From NCBI GenBank assembly GCA_905221605.1, contig CAJNDS010002316.1, positions 85,001-149,000 on the forward strand: DNA of 64,000 nt, in the 5' to 3' direction. This stretch comes from Symbiodinium natans (taxonomy: Eukaryota; Sar; Dinophyceae; Suessiales; Symbiodiniaceae). Below, one piece after another: positions 38,023 to 54,835 of this stretch (position 1 is the first letter of the stretch; each line of letters begins with the position of its first letter). The position numbers and the translations under genes are program-made. Under the pieces are notes generated by a model that did not search any database, had not been told where the DNA came from, and saw nothing but the letters and a program-made list of their open reading frames with translations.

Positions 38023-39663
38023 ATGGCTGAAGAGACGAAGGAGCAGAGCTGCGCGGAGTTCGCCTTGTTCGTGACGCTGAAGATCATCGGCGTCCTGGTC
38101 GCTCTGTACTTCTTCCTGGCAGGTCTGAGCTTGATGGGAGGATCTTTCGGTGCTCTTGGGGGCAAGGGAGCAGGCGAGCTCTTCACGATCACTGACAACC
38201 CCATCGCAGGTCTCATGGTGGGAGTTTTGGCCACGGTCCTGGTGCAGTCATCCTCCACCAGCACAAGCATCGTGGTGGGTTTGGTCGGTGCCGATGTGTT
38301 GACTCCGCGCCAGGCAATCCCGATCATCATGGGCGCCAACATCGGGACATCTGTGACCAACACCATTGTGTCAATGGCACATGCGGGAGATCGCCTGGAA
38401 CTGGAGCGTGCCTTCTCCGGAGCAACCGTGCACGACATGTTCAACATGCTTTCCGTCCTGACGCTGCTCCCATTGGAGATCATCACTGCCGCCATCTCCG
38501 GAGAAGGAGGCCTGCTCTATTGGATCTCCCGGGGCTTGACGGAAGCAGCCGTTGGCGGAGCAGAGACGGACCTGACCTTCCCATCCCCAACCAAGGAGAT
38601 TGTGAGCCCATTGGTGAAGGCATTCCTGTCCAAGGACAAGAACGTCGTGAAGGCCTTGTCCTTTGGTGAACCTCCTGCCTACACAATGCCCTCAGGCTCC
38701 GGCACTTACTACTGCGTGAGTTCGGCCATGAGCTCGGCTTGGAAGAAGGTTGCGGAGGATGCCTACGAGGGCTTGACAAGCTGCAGTGGCTTCGCAAACG
38801 AATGTGCTGACGGTAGCAGCTGCTACACGGATGCCGGCGACTACTACACCAATGAGATTGCCGGTGCCAGGCTCATCGGCAAGGGCTTCCTGAAAGAGGC
38901 AGGCGACGTGGCGGGCGGCATCATCGGGCTCATCATTTCGCTGGTGGTGCTGTGCACAGCTCTGTACGTCTTGGTGCGGCTCTTGCAGAGCCTCGTGATG
39001 GGCCAGGCAAAGAAGGTGATCATGAAGGGCACCAACATGAACGACTACTTGGCCATGTTGCTAGGTCTGGTGATCACGATCATTGTGCAGTCGAGCTCTG
39101 TGACCACGTCTGCCTTGACTCCTCTTGTTGGCATCGGAGTTCTTCCTGTGCACAAGATGTTGCCCATGACTCTTGGGGCCAACATCGGCACAACCTGCAC
39201 TTCCATCCTGGCTGCCTTTGCTGTCATGAAGTTCAACAGCATCCAGATTGCCTTCTGCCACCTGCTCTTCAATCTCATTGGGATCCTCATCTGGTTCCCA
39301 GTGCCTCTGATGCGCAGGGTGATTGTGCGAGCCGCCTGCACCCTTGGCTTCTACGCCTCATACTGGCGCCTGGTGCCCCTCATCTACATCCTGGTGATGT
39401 TCGTGGCCGTGCCAGGTGTTTCCCTGGGCATTTCGTTGCTCTATTCAGCCAGCGTGGCTGCAGGTGTCGTTTGCACAATCCTGGCTCTGGGCGTAGTGGG
39501 CGCATTCATCTACTGGTGGGTGCGCATGGGTGGCTGCTACAAGGTCGTGAGCCAGGAGGAGCGGGAGGCACGCAAGGCCGAGATCGAGGAGGAGATGGGT
39601 GTTGTGGGTGAGAAGAAGGCAGCCCCGGAGGCTGACGCAACACCAGCGGAATTATCTGTCTAA
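38023..39663 (+). CDS. SLC34-type Na+/phosphate cotransporter, copy 3 (546 aa)
   Basis: Full-length copy with both QSSS and both GANIGT motifs. It combines features of its neighbours: CAEF and CADGS as in copy 2, EIAGA, KEAGD and PLMRR as in copy 1, and IYWW as in copies 2 and 4. Such mosaic patterns suggest gene conversion within the array. Confidence 0.9.
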   Translation: MAEETKEQSCAEFALFVTLKIIGVLVALYFFLAGLSLMGGSFGALGGKGAGELFTITDNPIAGLMVGVLATVLVQSSSTSTSIVVGLVGADVLTPRQAIPIIMGANIGTSVTNTIVSMAHAGDRLELERAFSGATVHDMFNMLSVLTLLPLEIITAAISGEGGLLYWISRGLTEAAVGGAETDLTFPSPTKEIVSPLVKAFLSKDKNVVKALSFGEPPAYTMPSGSGTYYCVSSAMSSAWKKVAEDAYEGLTSCSGFANECADGSSCYTDAGDYYTNEIAGARLIGKGFLKEAGDVAGGIIGLIISLVVLCTALYVLVRLLQSLVMGQAKKVIMKGTNMNDYLAMLLGLVITIIVQSSSVTTSALTPLVGIGVLPVHKMLPMTLGANIGTTCTSILAAFAVMKFNSIQIAFCHLLFNLIGILIWFPVPLMRRVIVRAACTLGFYASYWRLVPLIYILVMFVAVPGVSLGISLLYSASVAAGVVCTILALGVVGAFIYWWVRMGGCYKVVSQEEREARKAEIEEEMGVVGEKKAAPEADATPAELSV

Positions 39664-40689
39664 ACGTCATACAATCTGCATCTCCGGACATGTTGAGCGA
39701 AGAGCTTCCTTTTGTCCACGGTCCTTGTAAAACAAGGGCCTTCTTAAATTCATGGGGGCTCGAGGGGTTGGAACTCCGGCAGTACACCCTTTAGGTCTCC
39801 ACCGCATGTCGGCCTGGCGCGCGCTGACTGAGCGCGCTGTTTCGGCGAGTTCTGATCGTGGAATGGGTGGAACGGCGACGGGTTGCAAGTGACTGCAAGT
39901 GACGCAGTTGCTGTAACCCGTTCTTATTGCCACCACTGCACTCTTGAGCGCTGCTGCAGATTTTGCTCTTGTGCGGAGCTTTGAAGAAGTTCCTCTGCAG
40001 CGGCTGACGGCTGCTTGCCGAGCATGCATCCATGAAAACGCAGCACTCAGCACTCTGTGCGTGGCTTTCCTTCTGTTTGTTCTGGATAGACAATGACATT
40101 GAGGTTCGAGTCTGGGTTAGAGCCAGAGCATGACACAGCTGTTCAGATCTAGCGGCTAGGCGGATGGAGGAGCGCTTCCATTTCTGCTGCCAATGGAGGT
40201 GACCGCCTGTAGCGCTCAGTTCTCAGCTTGAAAGCCTCAGAGCCTGTCTTGATATCGCACGAGTGTAGGAATGCTGCATTTTGTGGATCCACGGGGCTGA
40301 ACTGTCCAACTTCCTCAGATCTTTGCATGGTCTGCAGCACTTGAGTATGACAGAGTCCTGACGCAGCTCATTCAGTGTGAGTATGAGGGTTGAGAGTTGG
40401 TTCACTGCTGACTGACTTACTGATTGCATGTGTTGTGCAAGCCAACAAGGCCCCTGGAATATGCGCTTGCAGCACATGCCGAGCAGCTCATCAGGCCGGA
40501 GCTCAGAACAATGTGCGGGTGTCTCATGAATCCATAGTTTTGTTTTGCACTTGCTGTGACTCGATCAAAGTGTGAAAAGTGTGAGACCTTTGTCCCGTGC
40601 GAAATGCATGTCAAGAAGGTTTTGCCTGAAGCTTCTTGGCTCAAACATCGCGCTCGATCTCAGCCTGTCCGCGTCCGCGCTCGCTCAAG
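39664..40689 (+). other. Spacer between SLC34 copies 3 and 4
   Basis: 1026 bp, nearly identical to the spacer before copy 3. No gene seen. Confidence 0.6.
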
Positions 40690-42324
40690 ATGGCTGAAGA
40701 GACGAAGGAGCAGAGCTGCGCGCAGTTCGCCTTGTTCGTGACGCTGAAGATCATCGGAGTCCTGGTCGCCCTGTACTTCTTCCTGGCTGGTCTGAGCCTG
40801 ATGGGCGGATCTTTTGGTGCTCTTGGGGGCAAGGGAGCGGGCGAGCTCTTCACGATCACTGACAACCCCATCGCAGGTCTCATGGTGGGAGTTTTGGCCA
40901 CGGTCCTGGTGCAGTCATCCTCCACCAGCACAAGCATCGTGGTGGGTTTGGTCGGTGCCGATGTGTTGACTCCGCGCCAGGCAATCCCAATCATCATGGG
41001 CGCCAACATCGGGACGTCTGTGACCAACACCATTGTGTCAATGGCACATGCGGGAGATCGCCTGGAACTGGAGCGTGCCTTCTCCGGAGCAACCGTGCAC
41101 GACATGTTCAACATGCTTTCCGTCCTGACGCTGCTCCCGTTGGAGATCATCACTGCTGCCATCTCCGGTGAAGGAGGCCTGCTCTATTGGATCTCCAGGG
41201 GCTTGACGGAAGCAGCCGTTGGCGGAGCAGAGACGGACCTGACCTTCCCATCCCCAACCAAGGAGATTGTGAGCCCATTGGTGAAGGCATTCCTGTCCAA
41301 GGACAAGAACGTCGTGAAGGCCTTGTCCTTTGGTGAACCTCCTGCCTACACAATGCCCTCAGGCTCCGGCACTTACTACTGCGTGAGTTCAGCCATGAGC
41401 TCGGCTTGGAAGAAGGTTGCGGAGGATGCCTACGAGGGCCTGACAAGCTGCAGTGGCTTCGCAAACGAATGTGCTGACGGTAGCAGCTGCTACACGGATG
41501 CCGGCGACTACTACACCAATGAGATTGCTGGTGCCAGGCTCATCGGCAAGGGCTTCCTGAAAGATGCAGGCGACGTGGCGGGCGGCATCATCGGGCTCAT
41601 CATTTCGCTGGTGGTGCTGTGCACAGCTCTGTACGTCTTGGTGCGGCTCTTGCAGAGCCTCGTGATGGGCCAGGCAAAGAAGGTGATCATGAAGGGCACC
41701 AACATGAACGACTACTTGGCCATGTTGCTAGGTCTGGTGATCACGATCATTGTGCAGTCGAGCTCTGTGACCACGTCTGCCTTGACTCCTCTTGTTGGCA
41801 TCGGAGTTCTTCCTGTGCACAAGATGTTGCCCATGACTCTTGGGGCCAACATCGGCACAACCTGCACTTCCATCCTGGCTGCCTTTGCTGTCATGAAGTT
41901 CAACAGCATCCAGATTGCCTTCTGCCACCTGCTCTTTAATCTGATTGGGATCCTCATCTGGTTCCCAGTGCCTCTGATGCGCAGGGTGATTGTGCGAGCC
42001 GCTTGCACCCTTGGCTTCTACGCCTCATACTGGCGCCTGGTGCCCCTCATCTACATCCTGGTGATGTTCGTGGCCGTGCCAGGTGTTTCCCTGGGCATTT
42101 CTTTGCTCTATTCAGCCAGCGTGGCTGCAGGCGTCGTTTGCACAATCCTGGCTCTGGGTGTAGTGGGCGCATTCATCTACTGGTGGGTGCGCATGGGTGG
42201 CTGCTACAAGGTCGTGAGCCAGGAGGAGCGGGACGCACGCAAGGCCGAGATCGAGGAGGAGATGGGTGTTGCGGGTGAGAAGAAGGCAACCCCAGAAGAC
42301 GCAGCCCCAGCCGAAGCTGTGTAA
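40690..42324 (+). CDS. SLC34-type Na+/phosphate cotransporter, copy 4 (544 aa)
   Basis: Same core as the other copies (CAQF, KDAGD, PLMRR). The C-terminus differs: EERDARKAEIEEEMGVAGEK followed by KATPEDAAPAEAV, two residues shorter than the shared EADATP...ELSV ending. The 3' flank also diverges right after the stop, so this copy marks the array edge. Core function should be unchanged; the tail could affect sorting or partner binding. Confidence 0.9.
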   Translation: MAEETKEQSCAQFALFVTLKIIGVLVALYFFLAGLSLMGGSFGALGGKGAGELFTITDNPIAGLMVGVLATVLVQSSSTSTSIVVGLVGADVLTPRQAIPIIMGANIGTSVTNTIVSMAHAGDRLELERAFSGATVHDMFNMLSVLTLLPLEIITAAISGEGGLLYWISRGLTEAAVGGAETDLTFPSPTKEIVSPLVKAFLSKDKNVVKALSFGEPPAYTMPSGSGTYYCVSSAMSSAWKKVAEDAYEGLTSCSGFANECADGSSCYTDAGDYYTNEIAGARLIGKGFLKDAGDVAGGIIGLIISLVVLCTALYVLVRLLQSLVMGQAKKVIMKGTNMNDYLAMLLGLVITIIVQSSSVTTSALTPLVGIGVLPVHKMLPMTLGANIGTTCTSILAAFAVMKFNSIQIAFCHLLFNLIGILIWFPVPLMRRVIVRAACTLGFYASYWRLVPLIYILVMFVAVPGVSLGISLLYSASVAAGVVCTILALGVVGAFIYWWVRMGGCYKVVSQEERDARKAEIEEEMGVAGEKKATPEDAAPAEAV

Positions 42325-43200
42325 AGTCTGTACGTCCAGACTTGCTGCAGAGCGACGAGCTTTAAACTTGTCTTTTCCACGGTCCTTGTAAAACAAGGAA
42401 CCTTGTTCTTTCATGGGGGTCGAGGGGTTGGAACTCCGGCAGTACGCTCTTCGATTTCCCCTGCATGCCGGCCCTGCGCGCGCTGACTGAGCGCGCTGTT
42501 TCGGCGAGTTCTGATCGTAGAACGTGGAACGGCGATGGGTTGTGACGCATTTGCTGCACGTACTCTTGAGCGGCCTGCGGTGCTGAGCGAAACGCAGCGC
42601 GGCCGGAGCTTATTTTACTGTTGCGTGGAGCTTTGGAGAAGTGCCTCTGCAGCGGTTGATGGCTGCTTGTTGGGCGGCAGCGAAGTTCGACAGTTCAATC
42701 GTGCTGGGCCCGTGCCGTTAGCAGTGCATTGAAATCGATTGCAGAGGCTTTGCGGCGTTCACCATCCTCGGCTTCCACTATGCTCTCAATCCTAGCCAAG
42801 AAACCCTAAACCCTAATTTAAACTCTCAACCCCCAACCCGCAACCCCCAAGCCCCCTTCTGGGGCTACAGTTTATCAATATGTTTGCAGATGTTTATAGG
42901 GGCTTTTCACTCCGGGTCTTCCTGAGACATCGAGCGTTAAGGATCCCATTCGAATTCTGTCGGCCTGTGAGACATTCATGCAGCCTGGCATGTCACTGCA
43001 TAGCTGCCGGAGGCCAACTGCGGAACAGTCGCAGACACCTGACCCGTCCCGACCGTCCCCAAAACCTCTTCCACTTTGATTCTCACCATCAAGGTCAGTA
43101 TGACAGGGCAAAGTCATCTTGTTCCTCTTACTTCTTCTGGCTTAATGCGCAACATTTCTAGTATCACTTGAACAACGTAGACATTAGCTGTTCTTGTTAT
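42325..43200 (+). other. 3' flank of the SLC34 array
   Basis: The first ~350 bases retain spacer homology (CACGGTCCTTGTAAAACAAG, GGGGTTGGAACTCCGGCAGT). Beyond about 42740 nothing convincing is seen apart from short CCCTAAA-like units near 42800. Confidence 0.5.
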
Positions 43201-43234
43201 TCTTCTTCACCTTTTTCTGGTACTACTCTTGCAG

Positions 43235-50832
<7,598 letters not shown>

Positions 50833-50902
50833 ACCCTAAACCCTAAACCCTAAACCCTAAACCCTAAACCAACCCTAAACCCTAAACCCTAAACCCTAAA
50901 CC
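50833..50902. repeat. CCCTAAA tract
   Basis: A regular array with one short unit. Confidence 0.85.
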
Positions 50903-50949
50903 TGGTTCCCGTTTAAGGGTTTAGGAATATTTGGCTCCGTATTTTCATC

Positions 50950-51760
50950 GGAACACGAAAAATCCATTATGTAGAGACATCGCCTCGTAGGGTGTTCCAA
51001 CCATTTGAACACCTCTTTTGGAGATGTTAATTGTACTCAGGATGGTTGGTTCTATTTTTGGACACCGATGGGGTACCCGATTTCAAGAAATGGTACCCCC
51101 TTAGACGCCCCAGATTGATTTGAATCCCCTAAACGGACCCCCAAAAAGGGTACCCCTTGTTTTGGAAACCCCAAATATGTCCTAGTAGTATAGATTTGGG
51201 AGGTGGTGCAGTGATATCCAGGGTCTTGGATGTTTCTGGATTGGATGCTTGTGGTTGGGAGAGAGGGACTTGCAGATAAGCACAGCAGGCCAAACACGCT
51301 GAAGCCACCATTGTAATACCATTATTTAAACAAGGAACATAATTTGGAATAGTCTGCTGCAGCCTGAATTCGATTTCTGGAGCAGTGGTAAGTATAGAGC
51401 CTGAGAAGATTGGAGCTAAATCCTCAAGACAAAATACATCGACCTTGTATTTGATATCATGATGAACTCACAAGTTTTCGCGCAAAGCCCCGTCCCAAAC
51501 AATGCTTAGGCCAAATGGTATGTCTACGGCCTCTGCTTTAAACGCCGGTCATTCTCAGTTTCCAAAGTAATTGGTCTAAACAAGCCGGTGCGGCGCAACG
51601 CTCAGGACCGCAGGGGGCCCCCAAAATCCTCGGAGTGCCCAAAGATCCCGAAAAGCCTCTAGACACAAAAAATCCCGGAAGGCAAATGCTCAAAAAAAGG
51701 GTAATTTTCTTGATTCGGACGACTGCGATTGGTAGTCATCATTGTTGAAACCTCAGACTG
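50950..51760. other. Stretch without a gene
   Basis: A segment with GGGGTACCCGATTTCAAGAA and AAAAAGGGTACCCCTTGTTT looks like a degenerate inverted-repeat element (51060-51175). Nothing else recognised. Confidence 0.4.
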
Positions 51761-51960
51761 CAACACGTGTGCAATTCGAACAGTTACTGTCGCAACTTGC
51801 GCTGGCCTGTCGGGCGTTGCCCCCTTCCACTTTTGCAAACGTCAATGAATGTTATAGCTGGTAACGCCGTGCAGATTATCAAGCACTCGTATATGTCTGT
51901 CACATGCACGTACGTTTTTCTTGTTAATGCCCCAAAACAAAAACCGGGAGGTCCAAAAAC

Positions 51961-53778
51961 GTGCTCTGTATCTTCAGACGGGGCGAAGATAGTGCCCGAC
52001 AAGTTCTTTGCGACATGGCTGCGTGGGAGGCCAAGCTACAGATTTCTCAGCTCTGTGGAGACGGTATCTTGCAATGCACCAGCGTGGAAGCTGCGCCCAG
52101 AAAAGACCAGGCGTTTTGCAACCACGCCACTACCCACTGGGCCTCTATGTAGAGGTGCCAGAGCAAGAGCAAGTCCAAGCCTTCAAAGCTAGGATGTGCC
52201 AAATCCTTCATTAGAGTGGAAATCTCTCTGCCAACAGGGCACCCCTGCAAGCGTGCTTTGATGGGTCCTGCGTTGCTAAGAGGTCCCTGAAGACCCATTC
52301 AGCCACCCTCAGAGCTGCCTTGGTCAGAGCTGGAATTGTTCCAAATCTATTTGGGTGCTTATGGCAGTTGCTGCACATCTGCAGGGCCAGCTGCCAGCTG
52401 CAACAGCCTTCGGCCTGGGTGGCAAGTGAGGGACCTGCAGCAGATGTACCTGTTTGGCCTTGAGGTGGGAGGGCCACCCTGCCCAATTTCGTTGAGGGTC
52501 AGGATGCCAAGGCTTTCTCACCCACCGGGGCTCAGTCCCCTGATGAAAGGCATTTGCTGCTAAAAATTTCCATGGGCTCTGACTCTCAGGGCTTGGCTCG
52601 GGGTTCTCTTGTTTTCCCACTGCATGGTATGGACGCGTGACCTCACCGTGGAAGGCATTCACCCACACCCTGGGCCCGCCGCCCAAGGCGGCCTGACGTG
52701 CTGGAGTCTGAATGTTGAAGGCGCCGCCAAGGCTTTCCACTTCGTACATGAACTAGCCACGCACAAGCCTGCCTTCACTTGCGTGCAAGAGGTTCGTTTA
52801 TCGCAGCGTCAGCTCGAACAATGGAAGAGCCTGGCTGACAAGTATGGTCATAGGACCTGGGCCACCACTCCTCACATCACTAGCGCAGTGCACGGGACTC
52901 CGCTTTGTCAAAGAGGCCTTCTGGTTGCTGTCAGGCGGGACATTTCAGCCCATGTTTTCGTCAGGCGCGAGGAAATTGGGGCGAGCTGCCCCTCATTGCA
53001 GTGCACTCTCACATGCTGGGTTGCCTTTACCGCTCCCCAGCGGTAGCCGTGTGGGCTTTACGAGCAGGTCTTCGGATTGAGTTTCTCTAGGAGATTGGAA
53101 CGATATACCTACAGAAAACGAAGCCTCGTGCGTAGGTCAGATTATTGCAGCGCGTGGGAGAACTCAGCACAGCTTGCTTCCTACGAGATGGAAAGGTCAC
53201 CGCTGCATCGACTATGCTCCCTAGTCTCAGATATGAGGTGTGTGGAGATCACAGGCGTTTTCAATGTTTTGGCACGCAAGCATCCCGCATCATGCCCCCG
53301 CACTCTTGACTGCGCTCTGCGTTATGAACGTCCCCCCAAGACCTCCAAAGAGGCTTGGCGCAAAGCACTTGAGGAAGAAGCGGATGACTTCAGTGTCCTG
53401 TCTGGACTTGGAGCTGAAGAAGAGTGAAAGGCCTTCTGCGCCAAGGTCGAAGCCTTGTACAACTCTTGTGCAATAAAGCCTGGGTCAAGCTCGGTGGTTC
53501 AAACCTTCAAAGCAGTTGTAGAAACAAGGGTAGCTTGCCTAACGTTGTGCCCGCAATTGCAAACAAGCCCGGACTTCGTAGTTTTCGAGCTCGAAGGCTT
53601 GCAAAATGTCTTGGACGAGCATGGCAGGCCGAGCAGCTTGAGGCGAGACACGGTGTCTCCAAACGACTGGAGGAAAAGTAGAAGCGAGCCCTTTCACGGG
53701 GCATCACCTGAAAAGGCAGTTGGAGTCTTCTTTGCACTGAGGTCCAAGATGCCTTGGAAGCAGAATACAAAGATCTAA
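51961..53778 (+). pseudogene. Decayed LINE retrotransposon ORF with APE-type endonuclease
   Basis: One frame can be followed for about 1.8 kb with several stops, so it is a pseudogene. At 52609-53046 the segment VEGIHPHPGP leads into LTCWSLNVEGAAKAFHFVHE and CVQEVRLSQRQLEQW, matching the N-terminal part of AP-endonuclease-like LINE domains (the Asn of SLN and the Glu of QEVR are metal-site positions). The later part of the endonuclease, including the SDH-type motif, and the reverse transcriptase were not found, so the copy is both interrupted and incomplete. Confidence 0.55.
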
Positions 53779-53789
53779 GAAAAGATAAC

Positions 53790-54640
53790 CTCAACAGTCT
53801 GCCCTACGATGCGCAGCAGATGATCCTGTATGTGACATGGCGGTCCTGGACTTCCTAGAGTTGCCTTTGAGGTACAGAGGCCAGGAAGTAAACTAAGTAC
53901 TCCTGGAGAGCGTAATCAGGTCCAGGGACTCTGCGCTCGCCAATTGCTTGCTTATGTGTGAACAGTGGCGGGCACGTGTCCCACGCTCGGCTGTGCTCGT
54001 GCTGAGACTATGGTCGAAGGTTGGGGGCTTCCGAAGAAGGAGGGGACCTCATCGTTTCGGAGCCCTCGTTTGATTTCCCACCGCGCGTTTCCGCCGCTGG
54101 ACCGCGCGTACAATTGCATACTGGTTTCCCCTATTGTTTTGGCTGTGTTTCTGAGGTTTCCGGGAGGCCAGGCCTCCAGGTTCCCGGAAGGTTTGCGGGG
54201 TGTCTCCCAAAAACCATGGAAGGCCCCAACAGGCTAGGAGATGCCAAGGAGAGTGAAAGGCCTTCAACCACCCCCGGACCAAAAATCGCCAAAACGTTTC
54301 GGTCAAAGCTTTCGTTCAAAGGTATCGTTCCAGCCCTAAGCCCTAAACCCTAAACCCTGAAGGTCCGGAAAAGCACAAAAGGCCCTAGTAGATCCCAAGC
54401 TCCCGGGCCCTGCAACGTACGAGATAGGTTCTGAAGCAGCAAGTCGTCAAAACATTCGGTCAAAACTTTGGGTCAAAAAGTCATTGGGGCCCGAGCCGTT
54501 ATCAACTCCTATATCAAAATGGGGGGTTTACGAAAATAGGGGACCTCCCCATCTTGATCCCCAAATACTTGGATTGCCTTGCAATAAGGACCCCAACGAG
54601 GTACCCCCTCTTTTCGGAAATCCCTAATCCCTAAACCCTA
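53790..54640. other. Stretch without a confident gene
   Basis: GC-rich sequence with an open frame at 54021-54353 but no recognisable domain. A MITE-like element is at its end. Confidence 0.35.
54521..54624. mobile_element. MITE-like element C, copy 1
   Basis: GGGGGGTTTACGAAAATAGG at the left is inverted as CCCCCTCTTTTCGGAAATCCC-type sequence at the right. Similar ends occur at 62757-62861. Confidence 0.45.
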
Positions 54641-54723
54641 AACCTTAAGCCTTAAACCTTACACCCTAAACCTTAAACCCCGATATCATGCTCTCATATG
54701 GATGAGAGCGAAGGTACTTGGAC

Positions 54724-54835
54724 CTGGCGAATAATAAGGGACGCCTCGCCTGCTTCCACCTCTGCAACCGGGCCGGCCAGCGCATCTCCCTCTTGGGCAA
54801 CGCCTCCTGCCGGCACTTTCTTAGCGCACATTGTG
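54724..54835 (+). CDS. Candidate exon upstream of the HET-like domain
   Basis: It reads ANNKGRLACFHLCNRAGQRI and SLLGNASCRHFL in one frame. CCCTAAA-type units precede it. Boundaries are approximate. Confidence 0.4.

Noticed and set aside
32635-42008. Reverse-strand open frames of 98-252 codons across the SLC34 array
   Set aside because: They repeat in every copy at the same offset and are mirror images of the conserved transporter codons. They are shadows, not genes.
54021-54353. A 110-codon gene
   Set aside because: An overlapping 90-codon frame is equally open, and no motif or repeat of the neighbouring exon style is present. GC-rich chance frame is the simplest reading.
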